Of a stretch of 64,000 nucleotides of DNA, positions 29,609-38,277 are shown piece after piece. The DNA is taken from assembly GCA_020438105.1 (NCBI GenBank), contig JAGQVE010000008.1, forward strand, positions 68,839-132,838. The letters are read 5' to 3'. Source of the stretch: Bacteroidales bacterium (GTDB lineage Bacteria; Bacteroidota; Bacteroidia; Bacteroidales; JAADJA01). The notes below the pieces were generated by a model. The model made no database searches and had not been told where the DNA came from. It saw only the letters and a list, made by a program, of their open reading frames with translations. A program made the translations under genes and the position numbers. Position 1 is the stretch's first letter. The number at the start of each line of letters is the position of its first letter.

Positions 29609-30181
29609 ATGAAGAAAGGGAAACTGGTTATTTTTTCTGCACCTTCAGGAGCTGGTAAAACCACCCTGGTGAGGCACCTGCTTGCGTCGGGACTTAACCT
29701 TTCTTTTTCGGTTTCAGCAGCCAGCAGGGCCAAACGAAACAATGAGGTGCATGGCCGCGATTATTACTTTATTTCGGCTGATGAGTTCAGGTCGAAAATT
29801 GAAAATGATGATTTTCTGGAGTGGGAAGAGGTTTATTCGGATCATTTTTATGGAACCCTGAAATCGGAAGTGGAACGGATTCGGAATGAAGGAAGGCATG
29901 TGATTTTTGACGTAGATGTGATCGGCGGATTGAATATCAAAAAATATTATGGTGATGAGGCACTGGCTGTTTTTGTTATGCCCCCTGATGCGAAAACCCT
30001 GGAAACACGACTTAGAGGACGATCTACTGAAGATGAAGAGTCACTTAAGAAACGACTTGACAAAGCCATGTATGAACTTGCTTTTGCAAGTAAATTTGAC
30101 CTGATCATCATGAATGATGACCTTGAAACGGCGAAATCAGAAGTTTATCAAAAAATCAATGATTTTTTAAATCAAGCTTAA
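29609..30181 (+). CDS. gmk: Guanylate kinase
   Basis: Gmk phosphorylates GMP to GDP with ATP. The 190 residues are normal length. The P-loop is FSAPSGAGKTTLVRHLL (about residues 9-25), the GMP-binding region includes SRAKRNNEVHGRDYYF and EWEEVYSDHFYGT, and the lid contains LRGRSTEDEESLKKRL. It lies directly behind yicC and is divergent from guaB, so two guanine-nucleotide genes are grouped around one promoter region. Confidence 0.97.
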   Translation: MKKGKLVIFSAPSGAGKTTLVRHLLASGLNLSFSVSAASRAKRNNEVHGRDYYFISADEFRSKIENDDFLEWEEVYSDHFYGTLKSEVERIRNEGRHVIFDVDVIGGLNIKKYYGDEALAVFVMPPDAKTLETRLRGRSTEDEESLKKRLDKAMYELAFASKFDLIIMNDDLETAKSEVYQKINDFLNQA

Positions 30182-30190
30182 TTTTATCAG

Positions 30191-30883
30191 ATGAAAACTA
30201 TCGGACTCATTGGCGGCATTACATGGCAGTCGACTGTGGAGTATTACCGCATTATTAATAATGAAACCAAAAAATTGCTGGGTGGAAGTCACTCGGCACG
30301 CATTCTCATGTATTCGTTCGATTGGGAGGAAATTAACGGTTTGCGCAGTGCCGGTCGATTTGAGGATGTGGGCCCAAGACTGGCTGAAGAAGCTAAACAT
30401 CTTGAATCTATAGGTGCTGATGTGATTTTGCTTTGCGCAAATACTGCTCATAAATTTGCATCTCTTGTGCAAAATGAAATTTCAGTTACACTTCTTCACA
30501 TTGCTGATGCCTCTGGAAAAGAAATTCAAAAACTGGGCCTGAAGAAAGTTTTATTGCTTGGAACCAAATATACCATGCAGGAGCGCTATATTGCTGATAA
30601 ACTGGAAAATGAATATCAAACGCAGGTGGTAGTTCCGGAAGAAAATGATTTGCTTGAAGTAAGCCGGATCATCTTTGAGGAATTGGTTGATGAAAGAATC
30701 CTTCAACCAAGTAAGGAATACCTGGCAAATCTGATTTCAAAAATGCCCGACATTGAGGGTGTAATTCTCGGTTGCACCGAATTACCCTTGATCATTAAAC
30801 CTGAAGATACCCCGCTGCCACTTATCGATACAACGTATTTACACGCAAAAGCTGCAGTTGAATTCGCAAACGGAATTAATTAA
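30191..30883 (+). CDS. Aspartate/glutamate racemase family protein
   Basis: This 230-residue, PLP-independent amino-acid racemase-like enzyme shows the two catalytic Cys of the family: CANTAHK (about residue 83) and GCTELPL (about residue 197). The N-terminal KTIGLIGGITWQSTVEYYRIIN is the substrate-binding motif of the YgeA/RacX branch. That branch includes broad-specificity racemases, so the substrate is not certain. It starts 9 bases after gmk and may be co-transcribed with it and with the MDR gene that follows by 2 bases. Confidence 0.85.
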   Translation: MKTIGLIGGITWQSTVEYYRIINNETKKLLGGSHSARILMYSFDWEEINGLRSAGRFEDVGPRLAEEAKHLESIGADVILLCANTAHKFASLVQNEISVTLLHIADASGKEIQKLGLKKVLLLGTKYTMQERYIADKLENEYQTQVVVPEENDLLEVSRIIFEELVDERILQPSKEYLANLISKMPDIEGVILGCTELPLIIKPEDTPLPLIDTTYLHAKAAVEFANGIN

Positions 30884-30885
30884 AA

Positions 30886-31905
30886 ATGACAATTAAAAGG
30901 ACCAAAGCTGTTGTACTGCCACTATACAATGATAACCTGATACGAGCCTTGTTGGGGCTTAAGATCGAAGAAAGGGAAATTCCCGAATTAAAACCGGATG
31001 AGGTATTGATCAAACTTGGTGCTTCGCCCTGCAATCCTTCTGATATTGCCTTTTTAAGAGGAGGATACAACATAGTAAAGCCAGTCCCTGTGGTTCCCGG
31101 ATTTGAAGCGATGGGCGAAGTTGTGGAAACTGGCACTGAGGCTCAGCACCTGTTAAATAAGAAAGTAAGTTGTTTTTCACAGGAGGATTCGGATGGCACC
31201 TGGGCGGAATATTTCAGGGCAAAGGCCAAAGATTGTATAGTTTTAAAAGATGGCATTAACAATGATCAGGCTGCCTGTTTATCTATCAATCCGTTGACGG
31301 CTGTGGGGATGTTTGAATTGGTGGAAAAAGCGGGCAATGTTCCATTCGTTTTAAACGCAGCGGGTGGACAGGTGCCGGTGTTTATGCGGGTGTTGGCTGC
31401 TGAAAAAGGAATTGAGGTGATCAATATTGTTCGAAAAGAAGAACAGGTGGAGCAATTGAGAAATGCCGGTCAAAAAATGGTTTTAAATTCGACTGCTGAG
31501 GATTTTTCTGATCAATTGGCACAAGCATGTAATACATTAAATCCATTGTTTGCCTTTGATGCGGTGGCTAGTGAAATTTCGGGTCAAATGCTGAACTCCC
31601 TTCCCGAAGAAGGTACGCTGGTTATTTATGGCGGACTTTCAGGTCAGTCGGTTTCTGGAATTGATACCATGGGAGTGATCTTTAAAAGGAAAAAGGTAAT
31701 CGGTTTTAATTTAAATGAATGGATTGCGGAGATGGATGAAAATACATTCAAGGAGCAAACCAATCATGTTCAGGATCTTTTTATTGAGGAAAAATTTAAA
31801 ACTCAAATCCAGGGCAGCTATAAACTCGAGGATGTTGTAACGGGCATCCGTGCCTATATTAAATCAATGTCGGCCGGGAAGATATTGCTGAAAGGTGATT
31901 TGTAA
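30886..31905 (+). CDS. Zinc-independent MDR-family oxidoreductase
   Basis: This 339-residue medium-chain dehydrogenase/reductase is of the quinone-oxidoreductase type. The GroES-like domain contains LIKLGASPCNPSDIAFLRGG and VPGFEAMGEVVETG. The nucleotide-binding domain is around NAAGGQVPVFMRVLAAEKG (about residue 158), and the dimer or product-exit region is EEGTLVIYGGLSG. The zinc ligands of alcohol dehydrogenases are missing. The substrate is unknown; enoyl or quinone reduction with NADPH is the usual activity. It is the last gene of the yicC-gmk cluster and is followed by repeats. Confidence 0.8.
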   Translation: MTIKRTKAVVLPLYNDNLIRALLGLKIEEREIPELKPDEVLIKLGASPCNPSDIAFLRGGYNIVKPVPVVPGFEAMGEVVETGTEAQHLLNKKVSCFSQEDSDGTWAEYFRAKAKDCIVLKDGINNDQAACLSINPLTAVGMFELVEKAGNVPFVLNAAGGQVPVFMRVLAAEKGIEVINIVRKEEQVEQLRNAGQKMVLNSTAEDFSDQLAQACNTLNPLFAFDAVASEISGQMLNSLPEEGTLVIYGGLSGQSVSGIDTMGVIFKRKKVIGFNLNEWIAEMDENTFKEQTNHVQDLFIEEKFKTQIQGSYKLEDVVTGIRAYIKSMSAGKILLKGDL

Positions 31906-31970
31906 TTGGTTGAATTAGTTGAATTGGTTGATCCCGATAGCTATCGGGAGGTTGAATTGGTTGAATTGGT
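31904..31970. repeat. ttgaattgg array with perfect GATAGCTATC palindrome
   Basis: Units of GGTTGAATT/AGTTGAATT begin at the stop codon of the MDR gene and are split by the perfect 18-bp palindrome TCCCGATAGCTATCGGGA (31932-31949). This is the same composite as at 26791-26946. Confidence 0.8.
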
Positions 31971-32040
31971 GGTGTTGTATCATTTTTTGTAAAAAAACAT
32001 TTATCAAAGATATAGTTTCGTTAACATATACTATAACCCT

Positions 32041-32117
32041 GAACCCTGGACTCCGAACTTCGAACTCCGAACTTCGAACTCCGAACCCCGAACTCCGAAC
32101 CCCGAACTCCGAACTCC
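32041..32117. repeat. Heptameric array, GAACYCC type (11 units)
   Basis: Eleven contiguous 7-bp units, from GAACCCT and GGACTCC through alternating GAACTTC, GAACTCC and GAACCCC. It ends 4 bases before the stop codon of the TPR membrane protein and lies between two convergent genes. Confidence 0.9.
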
Positions 32118-32121
32118 AAAT

Positions 32122-33711
32122 CTACCTGCAATACTGCTTCTTTACCTTGCTGGCCTGTTCAAATCCAAGGAACTCAGCCTGACTCCAGTCGCTGCAGGCT
32201 TCCATGAAATTGTTTAGGTAATAGTTGGCATTTCCACGATTATAAAAGGCCTCGGCATAATTTGGATCAATCTCAACAGCCTTGTTAAAATCATCATACG
32301 CACCCTGAATATCCTGCATTCTGACCTTTAAAATTCCCCGGTTATTGTAAGCCTGTGTATAGTCGGGATTGTATTCGATGGCTTTGTCAAAATCCTGAAA
32401 AGCGCCATTCACATCCTTTTTCATATCCCGGATATTGGCCCTGAAATAATATCCGATGGATACATCCACATTTGAGCGATCTTTTTGGATTACATCTGTA
32501 ACAACTGTTTCGGCATTTTTCCAAACTTTAATCCTTTGAAAGCTGGATACAGAAAGAAAAATAATATATGCAAAAAGCGCTGTATTAATGAATATCTGAT
32601 ATTTACGGATCCGTTCACTTTTTGCCTCAACAAACTTTACATAAAGTCGCGAGAACATGAAAAATATGCCGAGGTAGGGTATGTATGTGTATCTGTCGGC
32701 AAATATTAACATTCGCGACCAAAACAATGGTAAAACAATGGAAATGGTGATAAGGAAAAACAACAATCCAAAAATGACCGTCCTTCTGGAGCGACCCAGC
32801 ACCAATACATTTAAAACAATAACTGCAAAAATAAATACCCCGAAATAATAAATTCCGGGCAATGCTATTCCAACCTTAGCAGGATAAGCATAAACTGCTG
32901 AGAGATTGGCCGGAGCGATTGCCTTAACAAGATAAAAAACCACCGAATACATCAGCAATACCAGCCTGTCGATGATATTATAATCAACTGCCAGGTTTTT
33001 AATATGCTGATATTCATTGGCTGCATTTATACTGATAAATCCAAACATAATGGAAACCAGGAAAAACGGTAACTTTTCAAGGATCGTTCTTAAATTAAAT
33101 TTCCGGTAGTAGAAATAGTCAAAAAGCAGCAACAGCACGGGCAATGTTACGGCCATCGATTTTGAGAAACAAGAAAAAACAAAAAGAATAAATGTGAGGG
33201 TGATATTTAAAAACCCACCTTTTTCGAGATACCTTACATAAAAGATCAACGCTGCCAGGTAAAAGGCTGAGTAAAGTGCATTACTTCGGGTGGCAATCCA
33301 GGCAACAGCTTCCACATGCATGGGATGAATGGCAAAAAGCAAAGTTACAAACGCTGCAGTATCAAGCCGGCCGGCAATTCTGTAAAACAAAATAAAAACC
33401 AAGAAAGTATTAATCAGGTGGAGCAGCAGATTTGTTGAATGATAAGGAATCGGGTTGTCGCCAGCCGATTGATAATTCATTGAAAGTGTTAATACCGCCA
33501 GTGGTTGATACATGCCGAGGTAATATTCTGAAAAAAACTTCTCGACCTGCATGTTTTGAATGCTCTTATTGTTAAGGTATTCCCCGTCATCCCAACCGTA
33601 AAGGACATCATTGTTTATTGATCCTGAAAAAATAATAAGTGTGAAAACAATGATTGCTCCAAGGGTAATCCATTTTACCTTGTTTTTTCCTTTTTCGGCT
33701 TGTTTTTGCAT
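32122..33711 (-). CDS. Polytopic membrane protein with C-terminal TPR repeats
   Basis: This 529-residue protein has about 10-12 membrane helices in the first 390 residues, followed by three tetratricopeptide repeats (about 420-515, e.g. FDKAIEYNPDYTQAYNNRG and FNKAVEIDPNYAEAFYNRG). The N-terminal loop YGWDDGEYLNNKSIQNM and HPMHVEAVAWIATRSNALYS resemble the first periplasmic loop of GT-C glycosyltransferase-like proteins of the TMTC or DUF1736 type, with an Asp pair after the first helix. Transfer of a sugar from a lipid carrier to an exported protein is possible but not shown. No glycan genes adjoin it. Confidence 0.72.
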   Translation of the reverse strand: MQKQAEKGKNKVKWITLGAIIVFTLIIFSGSINNDVLYGWDDGEYLNNKSIQNMQVEKFFSEYYLGMYQPLAVLTLSMNYQSAGDNPIPYHSTNLLLHLINTFLVFILFYRIAGRLDTAAFVTLLFAIHPMHVEAVAWIATRSNALYSAFYLAALIFYVRYLEKGGFLNITLTFILFVFSCFSKSMAVTLPVLLLLFDYFYYRKFNLRTILEKLPFFLVSIMFGFISINAANEYQHIKNLAVDYNIIDRLVLLMYSVVFYLVKAIAPANLSAVYAYPAKVGIALPGIYYFGVFIFAVIVLNVLVLGRSRRTVIFGLLFFLITISIVLPLFWSRMLIFADRYTYIPYLGIFFMFSRLYVKFVEAKSERIRKYQIFINTALFAYIIFLSVSSFQRIKVWKNAETVVTDVIQKDRSNVDVSIGYYFRANIRDMKKDVNGAFQDFDKAIEYNPDYTQAYNNRGILKVRMQDIQGAYDDFNKAVEIDPNYAEAFYNRGNANYYLNNFMEACSDWSQAEFLGFEQASKVKKQYCR

Positions 33712-33877
33712 CAGTCACTTTGAGGTTAGGTTGCCAAAGATAAGGAATAGTTTGAATTTGCGAATATTAGCGCTTGATTTTGCAGTATTTCACGTGTATG
33801 CTTATTAACAAAAAGCATTTAGTAACCTTTTTTTTTGACAGGTGAGCAGTCCTGAAATTCAATGTAATTTCGAAATG

Positions 33878-33885
33878 TAATTTTG
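33878..33885 (+). promoter_or_regulatory. -7 box directly before the SpmA/SpmB-like gene
   Basis: TAATTTTG fits the consensus and lies only 7 bases before the ATG at 33893. A start at the usual distance would give a leaderless or nearly leaderless mRNA. Confidence 0.4.
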
Positions 33886-33892
33886 GAAGTTT

Positions 33893-35128
33893 ATGGCCCT
33901 CAATTATATATGGATTTTTTTCTTCGTAGTGGCATTTGTAGTCGGACTTGTGCGTTTGCTCTTTTTCGGGGATGTTAATGTTTTTTCAGATATGGTGAAC
34001 AGTACTTTTGATAATGCCAAAGCGGGCTTTGAGATTTCACTTTATTTAACCGGAGTTTTAACCCTTTGGCTGGGACTGATGAAGATTGGTGAAAGGGGAG
34101 GTGTTGTTAGCATTTTTTCAAAAGCAGTGGGTCCTTTTTTCGCAAAATTATTTCCTGACCTCAAAAAAGACCATCCGGCTTATGGCCCGATGATGCTTAA
34201 TTTTTCGGCCAATATGCTGGGACTGGATAATGCTGCAACTCCGCTTGGTTTAAAAGCAATGGAAGAGTTGCAGGCCAGCAACCGGGAAAAGGATACCGCC
34301 AGCAATGCCATGATCATGTTCCTTGTGCTAAACACTTCAGGACTTACAATACTACCGATCAGCGTAATGGTTTACCGGACACAATTGGGGGCAGCAAATC
34401 CTTCGGACATTTTCATTCCGATCCTGCTGGCCACTTTTTTCAGTACCATGGTTGGTTTGGTCACCGTTTCCATTTACCAGAAAATTAACTTGTTTGACAA
34501 AATCATTCTTGCATACCTGGGCGGACTTAGCGCTGTTGTAGCTGGTATGATCTGTTGGTTTTCAACACTTTCGCAGGATCAAATTACCGAAGTGTCGACT
34601 GTTGCCAGCAACTTTATTCTTTTCTCGGTGATCATCACCTTTATTCTGCTTGGGGTCAGAAAAAAAATAAATATCTACGAAACGTTCATCGAAGGAGCCA
34701 AAGAAGGCTTTTCGGTGGCTATAAAAATTATTCCATTTTTAGTTGCAATACTTGTGGCAATCGGTGCCTTCAGGGCTTCGGGAGCCATGGAAATGCTCAT
34801 GGATGGAATTCGGTGGTTTTTATCTGCTTTACATGTTGATACCGCATTTGTTGAGGCTTTACCAACTGCGCTAATGAAACCTCTCAGCGGAAGCGGAGCC
34901 CGCGGAATGATGGTGGATGCTATGCAAACTTATGGTGCCGACTCGTTTGTCGGCCGCGTGGCATCCACCGTCCAGGGGGCTACTGACACTACCTTTTATA
35001 TCATTGCATTGTATTTCGGTTCGGTAGGAATTCGCAATACACGTTATGCCGTTACTGCAGGCCTCATCGCCGATTTTGCCGGTATCATTGCCGCCATTCT
35101 GATGGCTTACCTGTTTTTTGGGAGTTAA
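33893..35128 (+). CDS. Nucleoside-recognition (SpmA/SpmB-type) membrane protein
   Basis: This 411-residue polytopic protein joins two gate (nucleoside recognition) domains. The N-terminal half matches SpmA (GFEISLYLTGVLTLWLGLMKIGERGGVV and LNFSANMLGLDNAATPLGLKAM). The C-terminal half matches SpmB (GAKEGFSVAIKIIPFLVAIL and MKPLSGSGARGMMVD...VQGATDTTFY). In Bacillus the two are separate sporulation-associated genes; in Bacteroidota a fused form is common and has no sporulation role, so it is probably a transporter of unknown solute. It abuts the stop of the convergent downstream gene. Confidence 0.85.
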   Translation: MALNYIWIFFFVVAFVVGLVRLLFFGDVNVFSDMVNSTFDNAKAGFEISLYLTGVLTLWLGLMKIGERGGVVSIFSKAVGPFFAKLFPDLKKDHPAYGPMMLNFSANMLGLDNAATPLGLKAMEELQASNREKDTASNAMIMFLVLNTSGLTILPISVMVYRTQLGAANPSDIFIPILLATFFSTMVGLVTVSIYQKINLFDKIILAYLGGLSAVVAGMICWFSTLSQDQITEVSTVASNFILFSVIITFILLGVRKKINIYETFIEGAKEGFSVAIKIIPFLVAILVAIGAFRASGAMEMLMDGIRWFLSALHVDTAFVEALPTALMKPLSGSGARGMMVDAMQTYGADSFVGRVASTVQGATDTTFYIIALYFGSVGIRNTRYAVTAGLIADFAGIIAAILMAYLFFGS

Positions 35129-35806
35129 TTATTGTTTCAGGATCTTTTGAGAATATACGATCGTACCGTTTCGGGTGATGGTTAAAATGTAAATACTTTT
35201 TTTAAGCCCTGTTAAATCAACGGTGAAGTTTTCACCTAATTGAGCTATTTCTGTTTCGAGTGCTTGATTACCTGAGATTTCTGTAAGTGTGAGTTTACAC
35301 CCCCCTTTGTCACCCCTCAAGGGGGGAAACAGGGGGGTAACAACCAACTCATTATGTACCGGATTTGGAAAGATTAGAAACTCGTTTTCATCTTTTTTAG
35401 TAATTTCAATCCCTGTTCCCAGGATCCATTCCCAGTCGTCAAAAAACAGGTCTGGCTCATCCAGGTAGTTAAGTGGAGGCCAATTGTCTTCAATAATAGT
35501 ATAGGCCCCATTTTGTTTATCAAAAAAGATGTACCGGCAGGGATGGGCCCAATTGGCCAAGGGCAAATCATCAACGAAAAACACCCAGTTTTCAAAATAT
35601 GGACAAATTTGATATTCAAAATAACCATCTCCCCAAAGTGTATCTCCTTCGAACATCATTTCAATTTTGGAGAAAAAATGATGATACTGGATTGAATCCT
35701 GTCCGACAACTTCTTCAATAAGAATATCAACAGCTTGTTCGCGGGAATATTGCGCCTGCAGCGAAATGGAAAATGAAACGAAAAGAAGAATAATCAGTTT
35801 TTTCAT
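35129..35806 (-). CDS. Small T9SS-exported protein carrying a palindrome-derived insert
   Basis: This 225-residue protein starts at the ATG at 35806 (MKKLIILLFVSFSISLQAQ, a signal peptide); the frame is open further upstream, but without signal-peptide character. The N-terminal 130 residues have an Asp/Trp-rich unknown domain (EQAVDILIEEVVGQDSI, GDTLWGDGYFEY), and the C-terminus is a T9SS type A sorting domain (FLIFPNPVHNELVV to YSQKILKQ). Within the sorting domain the residues TPLFPPLRGDKGGCKLT are encoded by a C-rich palindrome (35297-35339) that looks like an inserted repeat. The insert is in frame and does not stop translation. Confidence 0.75.
   Translation of the reverse strand: MKKLIILLFVSFSISLQAQYSREQAVDILIEEVVGQDSIQYHHFFSKIEMMFEGDTLWGDGYFEYQICPYFENWVFFVDDLPLANWAHPCRYIFFDKQNGAYTIIEDNWPPLNYLDEPDLFFDDWEWILGTGIEITKKDENEFLIFPNPVHNELVVTPLFPPLRGDKGGCKLTLTEISGNQALETEIAQLGENFTVDLTGLKKSIYILTITRNGTIVYSQKILKQ
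35297..35339. repeat. C-rich palindromic element inside a coding sequence
   Basis: An outer arm ACCCCCC/GGGGGGT and an inner arm CACCCCTC/GGGGGG form a nested palindrome of about 43 bases inside the T9SS sorting domain gene. It reads in frame as PPLRGDKGG on the minus strand. Composition differs sharply from the flanking AT-rich coding sequence. Confidence 0.7.
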
Positions 35807-35865
35807 ATACCGGCATTTTGGAAAACACAAATATATGAAATTCACATTTTTAATTCAATTGAAAA

Positions 35866-36285
35866 TCAGAAGTTTTTACCTGCCTGAAGTTTGGCTATCG
35901 ATTCCCGGATCAATTTCTCCAAGACCTTCATATCAATATCCGAAAGCCGTTTTACATACAAACAACCTTTACCATTTTTATATTTACCCAAATCAGCCAG
36001 CAAATTTCCATGTTTTTCCACGTAATCCATGATATAAAGGGTAAGGGCTTGTTTGCGGGGCGAAAACCCGGTGAGGAACCAGTCGCCCTCGCGCCCGCTG
36101 GCATATTTGTAATGATGATCACCAAAGCCGACAATTGAAGGCCCCCACATTTTGGGTTCGGCGCCGGTGATCTTTTTCATGAGATCAAGAACGGTGAAGC
36201 TATCAGCTCGTTTTTGCTCGTCATCAACGGCATTCAGAAATGCCTCAACGCTACCATCGTTCTTTTTTGTTTTCAGTTCAGCCAT
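35866..36285 (-). CDS. DUF1801 domain protein
   Basis: The 139-residue cytoplasmic protein matches DUF1801 over its full length: VEAFLNAVDDEQKRADSFTVLDLMKKITG, then EPKMWGPSIVGFGDHHYKYASGREGDWFLTGFSPRKQALTLY (only key residues quoted) and a C-terminal KGCLYVKRLSDID. Some relatives (YdhG/YyaG-like fold) bind iron or act as chaperones, but no activity is established for this subgroup. Single gene; no operon partner is evident. Confidence 0.85.
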   Translation of the reverse strand: MAELKTKKNDGSVEAFLNAVDDEQKRADSFTVLDLMKKITGAEPKMWGPSIVGFGDHHYKYASGREGDWFLTGFSPRKQALTLYIMDYVEKHGNLLADLGKYKNGKGCLYVKRLSDIDMKVLEKLIRESIAKLQAGKNF

Positions 36286-36397
36286 GTTTGATTGGAATTT
36301 GTGATTTATTTATTACTGCCGGCTTTAGCCTTTAGCCCAATTGATTTATTATCAAAAACTAATAAGTTCGATAAATTGTTTAATTGAAAATAGAATT

Positions 36398-37171
36398 TTA
36401 CTCAAATTCGATACGGACCATATCTTTATAATCCAGTCCTAATAAGCCTGCGGCATTGCCCTGGTTCATGGCAATTTCAAGAATGCCCGATGAATCGAAA
36501 AGTGCCAGGATCTCACCGGGAGCTACATCGGTGTAGGATTGGCTGAGTTTGGTGATGGAATAGCTTCTGAAAACAATGCTGAATTTTCGGCCCTTTCCGA
36601 TTTCTTTGAACAACCCTTCGGTGATATTGGTGATCACATTTTCATAGCGATCGATATAGATCACATGCCCCTTGATTACCTGTTCGTCTACAACAGGCCG
36701 GAGCAGGATCTTTTCAACCAGTTTATCATGCACCGAACCCAACTCTTCTACCGGTTTTCCTGCAGCCAGGTGCACAGCAGCTTTAACAAAACGATGTAGG
36801 GTTGAAAAGGTAAAATGATTTGATTCCTGGGTAATGGTAAGTTCGATGATCTTATCGGGCAACTGATCAAACAGCAGCGAAAAAAAACCGTTATCGGTAC
36901 CAATAAAAAAATGCCCGTCCTTTTCAACCACTGTATGCCCGAACTTATCCGACTCCTCTGTGTTTACACCGATAATATGAACGGTTCCCTTGGGAAAGTT
37001 GCGCCAGGCATTTTTCAAAACAAAAGCTGCCTGCTCAATTTCGAAGGGTGGAATCTGATGCGAAATATCTACAATCGTAGCCTCCGGCATTTTAGTAAGG
37101 ATGGCTCCTTTCACTGCCCCTGCATAATGGTCCTTCTGTCCCCAATCACTTGTTAATGTGATAATCGGCAT
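36398..37171 (-). CDS. SAM hydroxide adenosyltransferase (DUF62 family)
   Basis: This 257-residue enzyme is of the fluorinase/chlorinase superfamily and hydrolyses S-adenosylmethionine to adenosine and methionine using an activated water. Visible signatures are ITLTSDWGQKDHYAGAVKGAI (SAM-binding Asp and substrate loop), DISHQIPPFEIEQAAFVL and the strand GTVHIIGVN. The C-terminal domain contains GHVIYIDRYENVITNI. The extended loop that marks true fluorinases is not seen, and the DUF62 family is widespread, so halogenation is unlikely. It is divergent from phoH. Confidence 0.88.
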   Translation of the reverse strand: MPIITLTSDWGQKDHYAGAVKGAILTKMPEATIVDISHQIPPFEIEQAAFVLKNAWRNFPKGTVHIIGVNTEESDKFGHTVVEKDGHFFIGTDNGFFSLLFDQLPDKIIELTITQESNHFTFSTLHRFVKAAVHLAAGKPVEELGSVHDKLVEKILLRPVVDEQVIKGHVIYIDRYENVITNITEGLFKEIGKGRKFSIVFRSYSITKLSQSYTDVAPGEILALFDSSGILEIAMNQGNAAGLLGLDYKDMVRIEFE

Positions 37172-37188
37172 AAAATATTGCTACGTGG

Positions 37189-37219
37189 TTGAATTGCGTG
37201 CCTAATTCGATTAATTTTG
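37189..37219 (+). promoter_or_regulatory. phoH promoter
   Basis: TTG (37189-37191), 20 bases, TAATTTTG (37212-37219). The start should be near 37226, leaving a leader of about 75 bases that contains a hairpin. Confidence 0.6.
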
Positions 37220-37245
37220 CAGTAGTCAAAATTAGTAATTCTGGG

Positions 37246-37275
37246 TGATTCACAACTGTATAAGTGAATCTTTTT
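37246..37275 (+). terminator. Attenuator-like hairpin in the phoH leader
   Basis: GATTCAC (37247-37253) and GTGAATC (37264-37270) form a perfect 7-bp stem with a 10-base loop, followed by TTTTT. It lies between the predicted promoter and the phoH start, so it could act as a weak attenuator. The stem is short and AT-containing. Confidence 0.4.
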
Positions 37276-37300
37276 CAGAAAAGTTGCAAACGGAACCCTG

Positions 37301-38275
37301 TTGAAATATATGAACGAACGGATCATCAGTATCTCTTCTTACGACCCTGTTGAAATCTACGGAGTAAACGATAAAAATCTCGATGTGATCAAGTCCTTTT
37401 TTCCGAAATTGAAGATCATCGCCCGCGGTGATATGGTGAAGGTGATGGGCAATAATGAAGATATGGATAGTTTTGAAGATAAGTTTGATCTGCTGTTAGC
37501 TCACTTCGAAAGGTTTGGTAAACTGGGAACCATTGAAATAGAGCAGATTTTACAGGACGAAGAACTTTTGCCGGCACAAGCTGATAATGAAAATGACAAC
37601 GGCATTTTGGTACATGGAGTTAGCGGCAAGCTGATCAAAGCCATGACAAAAAACCAACAGCGGATGGTGGATAGCAGTAATACCAACGATTTGATCTTTG
37701 CCATTGGTCCGGCCGGAACCGGTAAAACCTATACGGCGGTTGCTTTGGCTGTTCGAGCTTTGAAAAGAAAAGAGATACGAAGGATAATTCTTACCCGGCC
37801 AGCAGTGGAGGCAGGAGAGAGTCTTGGTTTTTTGCCAGGCGACCTTCGCGAAAAACTTGATCCCTATTTGCAACCTTTGTACGACGCATTGCGCGACATG
37901 ATCCCTACCCAAAAATTGTTAAAATATCTGGAAGACGGTACCATCGAAGTGGCACCATTGGCCTTTATGCGCGGGCGAACCCTCGACAATGCTTTCGCTA
38001 TTTTAGACGAAGCACAAAATGCAACTGAACTTCAGTTAAAGATGTTTGTTACGAGAATGGGTCGTTCTGCAAAATTTATTGTAACCGGTGATATCACCCA
38101 AATCGACCTGCCGAAAAATCAGGCAAGTGGTTTGGTTAAAGCCGACCGGATTTTAGGGAATATCAATGGGATCGATTTTATTTATCTCGACCAAAAAGAT
38201 GTGATCAGGCACAGCCTGGTGACCAAAATTATAAAGGCGTACGATAATCATAGTGATCAACCAAAAAGTAAATAA
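37301..38275 (+). CDS. PhoH-family ATPase
   Basis: The 324-residue cytoplasmic protein has Walker [20 protein letters not shown] (about residue 128) and Walker [21 protein letters not shown], the PhoH signature, and an N-terminal KH-like segment (residues 20-80). PhoH-like proteins are ATP-binding, predicted RNA-associated helicase-like proteins involved in RNA metabolism. Here the gene is 2 bases upstream of purC, which puts it in an operon with purine synthesis. Confidence 0.93.
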   Translation: MKYMNERIISISSYDPVEIYGVNDKNLDVIKSFFPKLKIIARGDMVKVMGNNEDMDSFEDKFDLLLAHFERFGKLGTIEIEQILQDEELLPAQADNENDNGILVHGVSGKLIKAMTKNQQRMVDSSNTNDLIFAIGPAGTGKTYTAVALAVRALKRKEIRRIILTRPAVEAGESLGFLPGDLREKLDPYLQPLYDALRDMIPTQKLLKYLEDGTIEVAPLAFMRGRTLDNAFAILDEAQNATELQLKMFVTRMGRSAKFIVTGDITQIDLPKNQASGLVKADRILGNINGIDFIYLDQKDVIRHSLVTKIIKAYDNHSDQPKSK

Positions 38276-38277
38276 AC

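Noticed and set aside
36310..36345. Short GGCTTTAGCC repeats after the DUF1801 gene
   Set aside because: Only one and a half copies, too short to call a repeat element.
36398..37171. Fluorinase
   Set aside because: The extra loop of halogenating members is not visible; the common DUF62 hydrolase is the simpler reading.
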